Below, piece by piece: positions 7,945-15,941 of a DNA stretch of 32,948 bases. A program made the translations under genes and the position numbers. Below the pieces are notes generated by a model that was not told the DNA's origin, did not search any database, and saw nothing but the letters and a program-made list of their open reading frames with translations. The stretch is from positions 1-32,948 of the forward strand of contig JAQGFW010029508.1 in NCBI GenBank assembly GCA_030463445.1, in the 5' to 3' direction. Every line of letters starts with the position of its first letter. Position 1 is the first letter of the stretch. The stretch comes from Euplotes aediculatus (Eukaryota; Ciliophora; Spirotrichea; Euplotida; Euplotidae).

Positions 7945-8825
7945 AGAAAATCAATTTGATGTTTAGCGATTTTACTTGAAATGAAACCAAAGAGTAGGGC
8001 AGTCCAAAACGAGAACATGGAGTAAATCAAGGGTGGTTTTACCATCGTTTCATTTTGAAGTAATGTTCCTGCAATCAAAAAGGCTAAGGTGGTATTGTGA
8101 ACTGCCGACTCAATGCCTGCGGTTAAACTATCAGAATGTTTTAAGTTGAAAGATTTTAGGAGTATATACCCAAACAAAAAGCATAAAATATTGAGTAGGA
8201 GAGCTGGCGGTAAAATATCTTTGAAATCGTTGTAGGTTAAACCCGAACCGCCCGAACTTTGTCCTGCAAAAATCTTGATGGTAAACACTGTAAACAGTAA
8301 AAACATCATCACATATTTAGCTGGTTTTTCAACCTTAATTGCCCATTCTGTGCGGTATTTTCGTAATAATAAACCTAAAAAAGCAGGAATAATGGCAATG
8401 AAAAAGATATGAAAGAAAGTATCCCAAAATGGCAAAACAATACTGGAGCTTTTCCCCATGAAATGCTTTAAAGCAAGATTGACTACAAACGGAATAGAAA
8501 ACAGAGTAAGAAAACTATTAACCGAAGTAAGCGATAATGATAACGCTACATTGCCTTTGAATAGGTGTGTAATAAACCCCGAAGTTGCTCCGCCCGGGCT
8601 TGCCGCTAAAATGACTAACCCTACCTTAATTTCGTTGGGTAAATCGAACAAACTGGCAACCACAAAAGCAATCAATGGCAGAGCAACCATCTGAGAGGTA
8701 AGAGCCGTAGCGAAAGCCTTTGGGTATCGGGCAATATTCGTAAAGTCTTTGAGTGTCAGAGAAAGCCCAATACCAAACATTATCAAGGCAAGAACCGAAC
8801 TAACCAGAATATCAATCGTTTGCAT
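7941..8825 (-). CDS. Bile acid:sodium symporter (BASS) family transporter
   Basis: A 294-aa polytopic membrane protein with about nine hydrophobic segments and the BASS hallmark AASPGGATSGFITHLFKGN (about residues 73-91). There is a second conserved region near the C terminus (GIESAVHNTTLAFLIAGT). BASS proteins couple sodium entry to the uptake of bile acids or other organic anions. First gene of a coupled operon with a metalloprotease-like protein and a LysE-type exporter; its TGA stop overlaps the next start as ATGA. The substrate on this plasmid is unknown. Confidence 0.88.
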   Translation of the reverse strand: MQTIDILVSSVLALIMFGIGLSLTLKDFTNIARYPKAFATALTSQMVALPLIAFVVASLFDLPNEIKVGLVILAASPGGATSGFITHLFKGNVALSLSLTSVNSFLTLFSIPFVVNLALKHFMGKSSSIVLPFWDTFFHIFFIAIIPAFLGLLLRKYRTEWAIKVEKPAKYVMMFLLFTVFTIKIFAGQSSGGSGLTYNDFKDILPPALLLNILCFLFGYILLKSFNLKHSDSLTAGIESAVHNTTLAFLIAGTLLQNETMVKPPLIYSMFSFWTALLFGFISSKIAKHQIDFL

Positions 8826-8872
8826 AGTTAAGTAAAAAATGAAAGCCGACTTTTATCGGCTTTAAGGTTATT

Positions 8873-9316
8873 TTAGTTAATACATCCAGTGCTGCAACCA
8901 GGTGAGAACCCGCCACTATCTTTTATCTTATTCCATGATTTATTTCCATCTTTATCAACCACTAATTGCCCTTTAATGTAGTATTGATTACCACTAATTG
9001 AACCCTGCCAACCCACAGTCATAGGAATAATGAAAGTTTTTGAAAGGTCATTTACTCTTACATTTTCATAATCAACTTCGCCCCAAACATTTGTTCCGCC
9101 CCAAGTACTACAACATTTCATCAACCTATTGGCGACAGTTAAAGCCATGTCTTTCATGTCTTGTTTGAGTTTGGCTTCTTGGCTGAAATCTATGGCACGT
9201 CCTCCGTCTGAAGAACTTGATGAACTCCCCGAACCTGGCAAACGCATATCCTGAGCATAAAGGTTAAAACCTAATAGTGTGGTTAAAGTAACGAACAGCA
9301 ATAATTTTGTTTTCAT
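8873..9316 (-). CDS. Small secreted protein, 147 aa
   Basis: Not recognised. I take the start at 9316 (MKTKLLLFVTLTTLLGFNLYAQ), which gives a clean signal peptide. A longer frame to 9358 would overlap the upstream gene and put extra charged residues before it. The mature part has a Ser/Gly-rich linker (GSGSSSSSSDGG), paired Cys in the middle (KCCSTW) and a C-terminal CSTGC motif, suggesting a disulphide-bonded exported protein. It lies just downstream of a lipoprotein gene on the same strand and probably shares its transcript. Confidence 0.65.
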   Translation of the reverse strand: MKTKLLLFVTLTTLLGFNLYAQDMRLPGSGSSSSSSDGGRAIDFSQEAKLKQDMKDMALTVANRLMKCCSTWGGTNVWGEVDYENVRVNDLSKTFIIPMTVGWQGSISGNQYYIKGQLVVDKDGNKSWNKIKDSGGFSPGCSTGCIN

Positions 9317-9329
9317 ACGATTTATCATT

Positions 9330-9863
9330 TTAATTGGATTGGTTACAATTTTCTTCACAGGTATTACAAGGGCGTTGTTTGGTAATTTCTCGGTACTTTA
9401 CCACTTCTTTTTTTGTAGAAACCGTTGGTGGAATAACTTTCCATTCATCAATGGTAAAATCTTGAAACGAGTAGTGGGGTATCTCTTCTACTGCATAAAT
9501 AGTTTTGATTCGACCCGCTTCAATTTCTATGTCATTAGATAAGTACAACTCACCATCAACAGATTTGACCTTTGCATATAGCCTAAAAAAACCTGACTTA
9601 GAGCCTGTATTTTCTACATCGCATTTGATTTTGATTTTTGGTTTGGTATTGAAAAGAGTAGCCCCCGAAATTCTTTCATAGTACATGGAATTACTAACAA
9701 TGTTGTATGAAAGTGTTTCTTCTGAAACTTCGTAGTCTGTGTAGGGTTCTTTTTCTGTGTAATCTACCATCACAGTCTTGCAGTCTTTACAACTGAGAAA
9801 TATTGAGGATAGAATAAATGTAATTATGTATGGGATAACCTTTAAAAATACTTTATGAAACAT
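9330..9863 (-). CDS. Predicted lipoprotein, 177 aa
   Basis: The start at 9863 gives MFHKVFLKVIPYIITFILSS followed by the lipobox FLSC, so a lipid-anchored envelope protein. A start ten codons earlier (9893) would spoil the signal peptide. The body has the look of a beta-sandwich (PKIKIKCDVENTG, GFFRLYAKVKSVDGELY), reminiscent of cell-envelope domains that carry NTG repeats. The tail is Cys-rich (CNTCEENC). Function unknown; likely co-expressed with the secreted protein that follows. Confidence 0.65.
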   Translation of the reverse strand: MFHKVFLKVIPYIITFILSSIFLSCKDCKTVMVDYTEKEPYTDYEVSEETLSYNIVSNSMYYERISGATLFNTKPKIKIKCDVENTGSKSGFFRLYAKVKSVDGELYLSNDIEIEAGRIKTIYAVEEIPHYSFQDFTIDEWKVIPPTVSTKKEVVKYREITKQRPCNTCEENCNQSN

Positions 9864-9956
9864 AGGGAAATTGGCAAAAGTTACAGCTTGCAATTTCTAA
9901 ATTTCTTTTTTTTCTCTACCTTTCAGATGAATTAGAAAAAATCTGTTAAACGATAT

Positions 9957-9971
9957 ATTTTGTAACAAAAT
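9957..9971. promoter_or_regulatory. Palindromic operator at the start of an XRE regulator gene
   Basis: ATTTTGTAACAAAAT, a palindrome with 7-bp arms around one central base, overlaps the start codon at 9970. Placement suggests self-repression by the encoded helix-turn-helix protein. This is inference from position and symmetry. Confidence 0.45.
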
Positions 9972-10377
9972 GTTAATTGGAGATAAAATCAGAAACATAC
10001 GAACTTTAAAGGGTCTATCGCAAGAAAACATGGCAGATATGTTGGCAATATCGGCTGTGGCTTATGGAGATATAGAGCGAAACAAAAAAGACGTAAATAT
10101 GAAGCGTCTTGAACAAATAGCAGGTATTTTTGGGGTATCTGTAAGCGATATATTGGCTTTTGGTGATAAAGTATCTAATTTTTTTGACCAATGCAACAAT
10201 ACAAATGTTTCATCAGGGCAAAATGGAGGTACACAAACGCAAAATAACTTTGATGAGAGGGAATACAAGCATCAGTTAGAAAAAGCACAATTAGAGATAG
10301 AAAAATTAAAAATTGAAAAAGAAAAACTGGAGTTAGAAGTGAAATATTGGAAGGAAAAATACGAAAGTAAGGTATAA
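9970..10377 (+). CDS. XRE-family regulator with C-terminal coiled coil
   Basis: A 135-aa protein with an N-terminal Cro/CI helix-turn-helix (about residues 5-60: IRNIRTLKGLSQENMADMLA, then AVAYGDIERN as the recognition region). A Gln/Asn-rich linker follows, then a long, highly charged C-terminal coiled coil (EKLKIEKEKLELEVKYWKEK) that should form an oligomer. It binds DNA in the cytoplasm. The gene is alone on its strand; a hairpin that can act in both directions separates it from the convergent DUF932 gene. Target unknown; self-regulation is suggested by the palindrome over its start. Confidence 0.82.
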   Translation: MLIGDKIRNIRTLKGLSQENMADMLAISAVAYGDIERNKKDVNMKRLEQIAGIFGVSVSDILAFGDKVSNFFDQCNNTNVSSGQNGGTQTQNNFDEREYKHQLEKAQLEIEKLKIEKEKLELEVKYWKEKYESKV

Positions 10378-10382
10378 AAAAG

Positions 10383-10415
10383 CCACGTAACTATGTGAAA
10401 CACATAATTACGTGG
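10383..10415. terminator. Bidirectional hairpin terminator
   Basis: Arms CCACGTAACTATGTG and CACATAATTACGTGG with loop AAA pair over 15 bp with one G-U-type mismatch. It sits between two convergent genes. Runs of T flank it only weakly on either side. It shares the GTAACTAYRTG arm with hairpins at 13927 and 18245. Confidence 0.6.
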
Positions 10416-10440
10416 TTACTGAAAACAGTAGGAGAGTAGC

Positions 10441-11295
10441 TTAGTTTAAAGCAAGCTCTTGTTTGATTACCGATACTATCTGTCTATCAACTTTCTCTTT
10501 AATATCCATTCCCATTCCTACTCGTGAATCATGGTTTAGGAAGTAATTAAACCCATTGTAAAGTAGCCAAGCAGTAGGCTTGGTTTCCAGTCTTTCTGCT
10601 TCTTCGTGCATCCTAAATGGTACTTCTGATAAAATTTTCTTCGGAAAAGAATCTTTTGTAGCACTGAGCCTTTCAAGAATTTTCTCAATTTCTTTGTGGG
10701 TTACTTGCCTTTCAGTCAATTTACGAAAATTACTCATTTGACTATCAAGATTATCAAGCCGAGCAAGTATTTCATCAAGATTAGGTAGAAAATCGTTGTT
10801 ATGCTTGTGCTGAACCAGAGATTCTTTCCTCCATCCCATTAGTCCATTCGTACAAATCTGACGCAAGTAAGATAAACCAATACTATGCCTCAGACTCCCA
10901 TCATAGCTATTTTGGACTGAAATCATCATATTGACGAAATCCTTTTGGGCCACTTGGATAGTTTTGTCATTAAGTACAAAGTCAGCAGAAAAACGGCGGT
11001 CATCTTCACTTCTAAATGTCGCTTTAATACCACCATAGCCAAACATATCAACTAATTTATCATAAATTGGATAAATAAGTTGCCTATTGGTAATGAGTTG
11101 ATATTGGCGACCTGCCAAGTGTAAAACTCGATTGAGGTCAGGGGAGTAGATGGCAGATGCGTATTGCCCGCCAAAATCGTGTTGAGTTAAGATAGTTCGA
11201 TTTTCATCGAGTTCAACTTGCTCGACCTCAAACAAGATGTCTTCAAGGGACACAGTTCTTGCCCTTAAAATTGCTTTTGATTCTGTACGTTCCAT
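10441..11295 (-). CDS. DUF932 domain protein
   Basis: A 284-aa cytoplasmic protein resembling the DUF932 family (PF06067), common on plasmids and phages and in some species encoded near recombination genes. Visible family-like features are the N-terminal YSPDLNRVLHLAGRQYQLI, the central NSYDGSLRHSIGLSYLRQIC with a following CTNGLMGW (about residues 128-160), and a helical C-terminal half. The reaction is not known for the family. It stands alone on its strand with its own stop TAA just beyond the hairpin at 10383. Confidence 0.75.
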   Translation of the reverse strand: MERTESKAILRARTVSLEDILFEVEQVELDENRTILTQHDFGGQYASAIYSPDLNRVLHLAGRQYQLITNRQLIYPIYDKLVDMFGYGGIKATFRSEDDRRFSADFVLNDKTIQVAQKDFVNMMISVQNSYDGSLRHSIGLSYLRQICTNGLMGWRKESLVQHKHNNDFLPNLDEILARLDNLDSQMSNFRKLTERQVTHKEIEKILERLSATKDSFPKKILSEVPFRMHEEAERLETKPTAWLLYNGFNYFLNHDSRVGMGMDIKEKVDRQIVSVIKQELALN

Positions 11296-11390
11296 TTTTT
11301 AAGAGATAATTTGTTTTTGTTTTGGAACGTATGGTATATGGATTTGTATGGTTGATACAAACTGAGTATTTGATTAGCTTTTTCTTAGGT

Positions 11391-12206
11391 TTAAAAATCA
11401 CCTTCTGATATTTTTTTTGAAAAACGAATTGTAATGTTTAATATAGGTATTATTAATATTAAAAATATTGAGGGTATTGTAATTGATAATACCAACAATA
11501 CTATGATTAACTCATGATGTCTATTTGCTAAATCGTGATTAAAAAATGACCTAAATATAAGTGGTATTACTGTGGAGAAACAAAAGCTGAAAAATAGAAT
11601 AAGTTTTTTTCGACTTCTTATTGTATCAGAAAAATAATTTATAATAATCAAAGCCGAAAGAAGCAATATAATTAATGATATAACTATATCTGGAATATAA
11701 AGAGGTAAGTTTAAAATTACCCATGATGAAAGAAAAGACAAAGGAATTAGTAAATAGCTGGCTACTAATAAGTTAGATTGATTGGAGTTTGGTATATGAT
11801 ACTGATGAGTAAATATGTTAAGTATAGAACAAATAGAAAAAGAACATAGTAAAGACAAACCGTGTAAATTTATGGGATTGTTGGTAGTATAATTAGTTAT
11901 AAATATCAAAATAGAAGTATATATCCCAAATTGAAAATATAGCCGTTTTGTTTTATTCTCGTTACTAATAGGTTCAAATAGGAAAATGGCAAAATGAAAT
12001 ATTATATACAATATATATGATGATAGTTTAACTCGAAAATTTCCATTTTTCGCAACTCGAAATGATTCTACAATTATTCTTGGAAATTGGCTTATTGAAG
12101 TTTCGATATATACTTTGGTGAAATCAAATAAGCCCACAGCAAAATTTAATCCTGCAAAAACTTCAAAAAAACTGAGAAAGCTCTCTAATTGTATCTCTTG
12201 ATTCAT
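11391..12206 (-). CDS. Multi-span membrane protein, 271 aa
   Basis: Not recognised. About seven to eight hydrophobic segments are spread along the protein, with short polar loops and a basic loop (SDTIRSRKKL) before the last pair. The composition is extremely Ile/Leu/Ser/Asn-rich and the gene is more AT-rich than its neighbours, which may point to a separate origin. A probable promoter and operator lie upstream at 12281-12314. No transporter motif was seen, so only the membrane location can be supported. Confidence 0.65.
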   Translation of the reverse strand: MNQEIQLESFLSFFEVFAGLNFAVGLFDFTKVYIETSISQFPRIIVESFRVAKNGNFRVKLSSYILYIIFHFAIFLFEPISNENKTKRLYFQFGIYTSILIFITNYTTNNPINLHGLSLLCSFSICSILNIFTHQYHIPNSNQSNLLVASYLLIPLSFLSSWVILNLPLYIPDIVISLIILLLSALIIINYFSDTIRSRKKLILFFSFCFSTVIPLIFRSFFNHDLANRHHELIIVLLVLSITIPSIFLILIIPILNITIRFSKKISEGDF

Positions 12207-12280
12207 ATTTATAATAGAATGTAAAATGAATTTTTATTAAGAAAAACCCAACCAAGAAACTTAGTTGGATTTATAAATTT

Positions 12281-12314
12281 CAAAACTAAATGTATTACTC
12301 ACATTAAGTAATAC
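12281..12314 (-). promoter_or_regulatory. Promoter -7 element with operator-like inverted repeat
   Basis: On the minus strand TAGTTTTG (plus 12281-12288) matches the Bacteroidota -7 consensus TAnnTTTG. Directly upstream, GTATTACT (12292-12299) and AGTAATAC (12307-12314) form a perfect 8-bp inverted repeat that would cover the -33 region. It points toward the membrane-protein gene. The same TTTAGTTTTGAAATT stretch recurs near 12408-12422. Confidence 0.45.
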
Positions 12315-12426
12315 AAATCTAATAATAAAGATAATATTACAAAATTCAATATAAATTACAAATTTAATTTGGAAATTTCATTTTTTATATATAACTATAC
12401 ACTATAATTTCAAAACTAAATAAAAC

Positions 12427-12768
12427 ATGAAGAATACCTACGAAGCATTGCTTTTTGAAAGAGAGTATTTGAGTGAACTTAGAAATGAAATAGGATACTT
12501 AATAGCTCGACCCAACTACAATAAATTATGTCAAAATATTGAAGATTTGAATCAAATCATTGAATTTTGGGAAATTAAAAAAGAAGATATTGGCATGTTA
12601 CAAATTGAAATATCTACATGGATGATTAGAACAGAATCTACTTGTGGACTTATATTGAACGACATATATAATAGTTATGCAGAGCTATATTGTCATCTTT
12701 CAGACGATTTTAAGTTTCTCTTCAATTTTCACGATTACGAAATAGAAACATTCTCTAACGTAAAGTAA
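12427..12768 (+). CDS. Small hypothetical protein, 113 aa
   Basis: Not recognised. Acidic, helix-rich and without membrane segments (LLFEREYLSELRNEIGYLIA). It may form a helical bundle. It is divergent from the membrane-protein gene and ends in TAA. The downstream stretch at 12790-12830 holds two small hairpins (GAATCC...GGATTC and CCCCTTTTCGGAGGGG) that could end its transcript or form the leader of the next gene. Function unknown. Confidence 0.55.
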   Translation: MKNTYEALLFEREYLSELRNEIGYLIARPNYNKLCQNIEDLNQIIEFWEIKKEDIGMLQIEISTWMIRTESTCGLILNDIYNSYAELYCHLSDDFKFLFNFHDYEIETFSNVK

Positions 12769-12790
12769 TCTCAAAGGTTTTAAATTTTTT

Positions 12791-12829
12791 GAATCCTCAT
12801 AGGGATTCTTTGCCCCTTTTCGGAGGGGT
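12791..12829 (+). terminator. Twin hairpins between two plus-strand genes
   Basis: GAATCC-TCATA-GGGATTC is followed within a few bases by CCCCTTTTCGGAGGGG. No long T-run follows, so a weak terminator or a structured leader of the XRE gene at 12916 is possible. Confidence 0.4.
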
Positions 12830-12915
12830 ATTTGTGTCTAAAACCAAATATTAGTGCTTTAATTTTAATTACCCCTTTATAAGATAAATAAAATTTATAT
12901 CTTAATTTAAAAAAT

Positions 12916-13314
12916 ATGGAAAATGATTTAAAAACCAAACGTGATGAGATTAATAGTGAAATTTCATTGTTACGAGGTCATCTGGCTTGTCCATTAGATA
13001 ATAGAACAGGCGAGTTGTTAAAAGAAATACGAAGTCAAAGAAAAGTCTATCAAACTGATTTGGCTGCATATTTAGGTGTTGGACAGAGTGTTATTTCTTC
13101 TTGGGAAAGCGGGCGTACAAAACCAGATGACGAAATGATTATAAAAATTTGTGATTATTTACAAATAGACCCCTTGGCATTTTATGCAACCCTTTTGAGT
13201 AGGTCTCGTTTACTTAAAAAAGGGGTATTATCACCAAATAATTTATCCGTAGAATATTTTGAACAATTCACTAAGCCAATGTGGAAAAAAACCGAAATGT
13301 TATTAGCTGTTTAA
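12916..13314 (+). CDS. XRE-family transcriptional regulator
   Basis: A 132-aa protein with a central Cro/CI-type helix-turn-helix (about residues 35-90: LLKEIRSQRKVYQTDLAAYL, then VGQSVISSWESGRTKP). The helix just before it is extended and charged. The rest is short and helical. No partner gene is evident beside it; it ends at a strong terminator. Likely a local repressor; its target is unknown. Confidence 0.8.
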   Translation: MENDLKTKRDEINSEISLLRGHLACPLDNRTGELLKEIRSQRKVYQTDLAAYLGVGQSVISSWESGRTKPDDEMIIKICDYLQIDPLAFYATLLSRSRLLKKGVLSPNNLSVEYFEQFTKPMWKKTEMLLAV

Positions 13315-13330
13315 TTGGATGAAACAGAAA

Positions 13331-13363
13331 AGCCCTTTCCCCTAAATAAAGGAAAGGGCTTTT
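13331..13363 (+). terminator. Rho-independent terminator
   Basis: AGCCCTTTCC and GGAAAGGGCT form a perfect 10-bp stem around CCTAAATAAA, followed by TTT. It lies 17 bp after the XRE gene stop. Confidence 0.8.
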
Positions 13364-13410
13364 GCGTAAATAATTGCTAAATTCTTAATTGTTTTGGCTT
13401 CAATTTTAAA

Positions 13411-13439
13411 AGGGCTTAAACCCTCACAAATAAATTTGT
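13411..13439 (-). terminator. Conserved 3' module of cassette 1
   Basis: In minus-strand order, after the stop codon come ACAAATTTATTTGT (plus 13426-13439, a 14-bp dyad) and then the hairpin AGGG-TTTAAG-CCCT followed by TTTT. The same two-part module follows the paralogues at 15479-15506 and 15907-15934. Confidence 0.65.
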
Positions 13440-13446
13440 CAAGCGG

Positions 13447-13776
13447 TTATAAGCCCAATTTTAATTCTGATAATCTACATGGTTTGAAAGAGGTATCTTT
13501 AACCATCAAGTTATCCAATAATCCTTCTTCATCAAAAATGATTCGGTGTGTTTCTCGCCCTCGTGATTTATCCCACCATTTAGGGACAAAAAGCCCAAGA
13601 AATTCTTGTTTTTTAGGGTCGTATCGTATGGGGTAAACATTGCCTCAACGGACACAATCAATAAATCTTGCAAGTAAAATCGGGTTTTCATCTTCAATTT
13701 GGTGTTCAAAAGATGCGTAATGTTGCAATTCATCCTCTGTAAATCCGATAATACGAGGAAAAGTAAAAAATTCCAT
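13447..13776 (-). CDS. DUF2958-like cassette 1 with one in-frame TGA
   Basis: A 110-codon frame running from ATG at 13776 to TAA at 13447, interrupted only by TGA at 13645-13647 (codon 44). Residues before and after join into one continuous protein whose C terminus (SFKPCRLSELKLGL) matches the other two cassettes (FKKCRFSEL, FKPCRVSELHLGL). The region YDPKKQEFLGLF matches the DUF2958 pattern 'EyD...ffGyv'. It also contains two TGG Trp codons (KWWDK). The leader has a GGTACGGTTTCCATACCG hairpin after TATCGTACCTTAG, similar in the paralogues. Interpreted as a real gene needing UGA read-through or recoding; a decayed copy is the alternative. Confidence 0.6.
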
Positions 13777-14036
13777 TTTGAAAGAAAAAGAACTAAAAAC
13801 GGTATGGAAACCGTACCACTAAGGTACGATAAAACCCAGAAAGGTCGCTATGGTGCAGTATTCTTTTTTTAATAGTATGTTGCACACCCACCAAGTTTCT
13901 TAATGAAAGCGACAGCTTTCAATCGTGCGTAACTACGTGATTTGCGTAGCTACGCAAGCGAAAATAAATCTCTCTAAAACGACCGAAATATCAAAAATAA
14001 TTGCATAAATTCACACTTTTTAAAAGATAATTTAAG
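13777..14036. other. Gene-free stretch with dyads and a cassette leader
   Basis: This region holds the leader of cassette 1 (hairpin in 13799-13822), a GAAAGC-GACA-GCTTTC hairpin at 13905-13920, and a larger stem GCGTAACTACG (13927-13937) with CGTAGCTACGC (13945-13955), one mismatch. No supportable protein gene. A recombination or transfer site is possible but unproven. Confidence 0.4.
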
Positions 14037-14073
14037 CAAAAATGCCTACCACGTCTTGCGGTAGGCATTTTTC
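14037..14073. terminator. Terminator hairpin, functional in both directions
   Basis: AAAATGCCTACC and GGTAGGCATTTT pair around ACGTCTTGC, flanked by T-rich runs on both strands. It ends the minus-strand gene at 14096. Confidence 0.7.
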
Positions 14074-14095
14074 TTTGACTATAAAACTGGCTCTA

Positions 14096-14488
14096 TTAAA
14101 TAGAAAACTCTACTACTTTTGCTTCTAAAAATCCAACTACTTCTCTGCCATGTTCGATTTGTGCATCAATGTATTTGACGATACTTTCTTGCATGGTAAA
14201 GGTTAGTTCTGTTCCTTGTCGATTTGTGATTACCATTTCTAACCCCGAACCATCGAATTCTGATTTAAAGTCTTCAATATCAGTTAATCGACTCTTAGCT
14301 TTTTGGTAGCTATCGTGCAATTTTTGCCCTTGCTGTAATTTTTCAAAAACGCTTGTAACGTTTCTTTGAATTGCCGTAGTAATGGTTAAAGTTCCATTAG
14401 CATTTTGGCTGTCTGTTGTTGCTTCGATTACTTCGGGCGTGGCGGTTTCTATAACCGCAGGATTTGTTTGTTCGTTCTTGTTTTTCAT
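14096..14488 (-). CDS. Acidic hypothetical protein, 130 aa
   Basis: Not recognised. The first 30 residues are a low-complexity Thr/Glu/Ala-rich stretch. The rest is predicted helical with a short beta part (GLEMVITNRQGTELTFTMQ). It has no signal peptide, membrane segment or Trp. Cytoplasmic. An imperfect AAAAATATTTT palindrome lies about 87 bp upstream at 14575. The gene ends at a strong terminator, so it is a stand-alone unit. Similar small proteins are common filler genes of Bacteroidota plasmids, but I can assign no function. Confidence 0.6.
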   Translation of the reverse strand: MKNKNEQTNPAVIETATPEVIEATTDSQNANGTLTITTAIQRNVTSVFEKLQQGQKLHDSYQKAKSRLTDIEDFKSEFDGSGLEMVITNRQGTELTFTMQESIVKYIDAQIEHGREVVGFLEAKVVEFSI

Positions 14489-14653
14489 TTTTAAAAGATA
14501 TTTTAAGCGATAATCTACCTTGATTATCTACTATAAAAATACACTTTTTTAGTGAGAAATACAAAAGAAAAAACAAAAATATTTTAACATAAATAATTGA
14601 TAATCAATTATTTATGTGTTTTAGTAAACTACTTAGATAGGTGGTGTAAGTAA

Positions 14654-15049
14654 TTAATTTGCTATTAGAATATCGGCAGAAATACCTAAGTTTTTATGAA
14701 GCTCCTTAATCATTCTAAGGCTTAAATTTCTTTTCTTGTTTAGCACTTCAGATGCTCTGTTTTCTCCACCAAAATACTTAGCTACTTCTTTTTGTGAGAG
14801 ATTGAGCATTTCCATTCTCTGCTTAATGGCTTCGATTGGGTCGGGGCTTGGTATTGGATAATGTTTTTTCTCATACTCAACTGCCAAAGTGGTAATTGCA
14901 TCTAATATTTCTAATGCTCTTTGTCTTTGGAGTGGGTTTTCTATCATGTCAGCATCTATCAAACGGTCAATTACTTGACTGGCTTCTTTGAAGTCTTGTT
15001 CGTTTGTAATGGGTTTGATACTAATTGAATCTAAATTGATATGTTCCAT
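14654..15049 (-). CDS. higA: HigA-type antitoxin with helix-turn-helix
   Basis: A 131-aa protein. The N-terminal half is helical and may wrap the partner. The C-terminal half is an XRE-type helix-turn-helix (IKQRMEMLNLSQKEVAKYF, then NRASEVLNKKRNLSLRMIKE). This longer-than-classical HigA architecture is common in Bacteroidota. It follows the HigB-like gene by 17 bp on the same strand, the toxin-first order typical of higBA. It should bind HigB and repress the operon. Confidence 0.82.
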   Translation of the reverse strand: MEHINLDSISIKPITNEQDFKEASQVIDRLIDADMIENPLQRQRALEILDAITTLAVEYEKKHYPIPSPDPIEAIKQRMEMLNLSQKEVAKYFGGENRASEVLNKKRNLSLRMIKELHKNLGISADILIAN

Positions 15050-15066
15050 AGCGATTGAATAATAAA

Positions 15067-15363
15067 CTAAATGGTATGAATGTTTGGGATTTTGTCATAT
15101 TCTTTGTGTGTACCAATGAATCTGACGTATGCAGATTGAAATTGGTACTCGAACTTGACAATTAACCTATATTTATTATGACAAATATTAAAGACAATAC
15201 GGTTATTTTTCAATGTATCTGAATCTTTGAAAAACGTGGTTATTTCGCTTGGGTTTTTGAAAGACATTTTTTCAATCGTTGCGTACCACGTTTCTAATGA
15301 TGGTCTTGCATCGGGGTATTGCTCCCAAAATTCTCTAAGCGTTCCTTTGCTAAATATTCTCAT
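15067..15363 (-). CDS. higB: HigB-type mRNA interferase
   Basis: A 98-aa RelE/HigB-superfamily protein. I take MRIFSKGTLREFWEQ at 15363 as the start because it matches the usual HigB beginning; an upstream frame to 15390 adds only a hydrophobic stub. The family pattern of strands is visible (NNRIVFNICHNKYRLIVKFEY, then AYVRFIGTHKEYDKI), with the Arg/His-rich end that normally cleaves mRNA on the ribosome. Looks whole. Paired with the HigA-like gene downstream as a plasmid-stabilising addiction module. Confidence 0.82.
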   Translation of the reverse strand: MRIFSKGTLREFWEQYPDARPSLETWYATIEKMSFKNPSEITTFFKDSDTLKNNRIVFNICHNKYRLIVKFEYQFQSAYVRFIGTHKEYDKIPNIHTI

Positions 15364-15478
15364 ATGGTAAAAGTAAAATAAAAGTTCCATATTTTGGGAA
15401 GTGTACTGAAAAAATTATGTTTTTCAAGTAGATATTTGATAAGTAGTTAGGGAATTGACGTGATTAAGTAAAGAAAAA

Positions 15479-15506
15479 GGGGTAAAACCCCTACAAATAA
15501 ATTTGT
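15479..15506 (-). terminator. Conserved 3' module of cassette 2
   Basis: In minus-strand order: ACAAATTTATTTGT, then TA, then GGGG-TTTTA-CCCC and a run of T. Same architecture as the ends of cassettes 1 and 3. Confidence 0.7.
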
Positions 15507-15513
15507 TAGTAAG

Positions 15514-15831
15514 TTATAACCCCTCTTTTTCTTTGAGTTCTGAGAAACGACATTTTTTGAAATGTGCATCTCTTTCAATTCCTATACCAAGTGGTCATTT
15601 GTAATTTTCGAGTTCTTCTAAACTGAATCGTCCTCGTTCTTCTTCAATTCAAACAACATACCCCCAAAATACTTTTCTTGCATCGTCTTTGTATTCAGTA
15701 GCGTACCAAGTTCGATGAGAACATGGGTCGAAATACTTACAAACAACGATTGGGTCGTCTTTGTCTGATTGATTTCAAATTTTGTTGAAATCAGCCAAAA
15801 TCTCTTTTGTTAAAAATTTGTGTTTCCTCAT
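15514..15831 (-). CDS. DUF2958-family cassette 2 with three in-frame TGA codons
   Basis: A 106-codon frame from ATG at 15831 to TAA at 15514. The only stops inside are TGA at 15775-15777, 15649-15651 and 15595-15597 (codons 19, 61, 79). The translation shows the DUF2958 signature clearly: KYFDP...TWYATEY...GYVV-x-IEEERGRFSLEELE, then x-PLGIGIERDAHF. In the family as I remember it, both x positions are normally glycine ('GyvvGlE', 'rGplGl'). No frameshift or other stop occurs, and two TGG codons are also present. The leader carries a GCCTTTGATGGC hairpin after ATCGTAACTTAG. Family role unknown; most members sit on mobile elements. Read-through or recoding is the best reading. Confidence 0.65.
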
Positions 15832-15906
15832 TGGAATAGAAAAAGAAAATAAAATTGCCATCAAAGGCACTACTAAGTTACGATATTTAGGTAATTACGC
15901 AAAAAA

Positions 15907-15934
15907 GGGGCGTTGCCCCTACAAATAAATTTGT
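15907..15934 (-). terminator. Conserved 3' module of cassette 3
   Basis: In minus-strand order: ACAAATTTATTTGT (plus 15921-15934), then a short spacer, GGGG-CAACG-CCCC and TTTTTT. It matches the modules behind the other two paralogues. Confidence 0.7.
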
Positions 15935-15941
15935 TAGGTGG

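Noticed and set aside
13394-13733. Open frames of 75-80 codons on both strands
   Set aside because: They are shadows of DUF2958-like cassette 1; their proteins have no sensible pattern.
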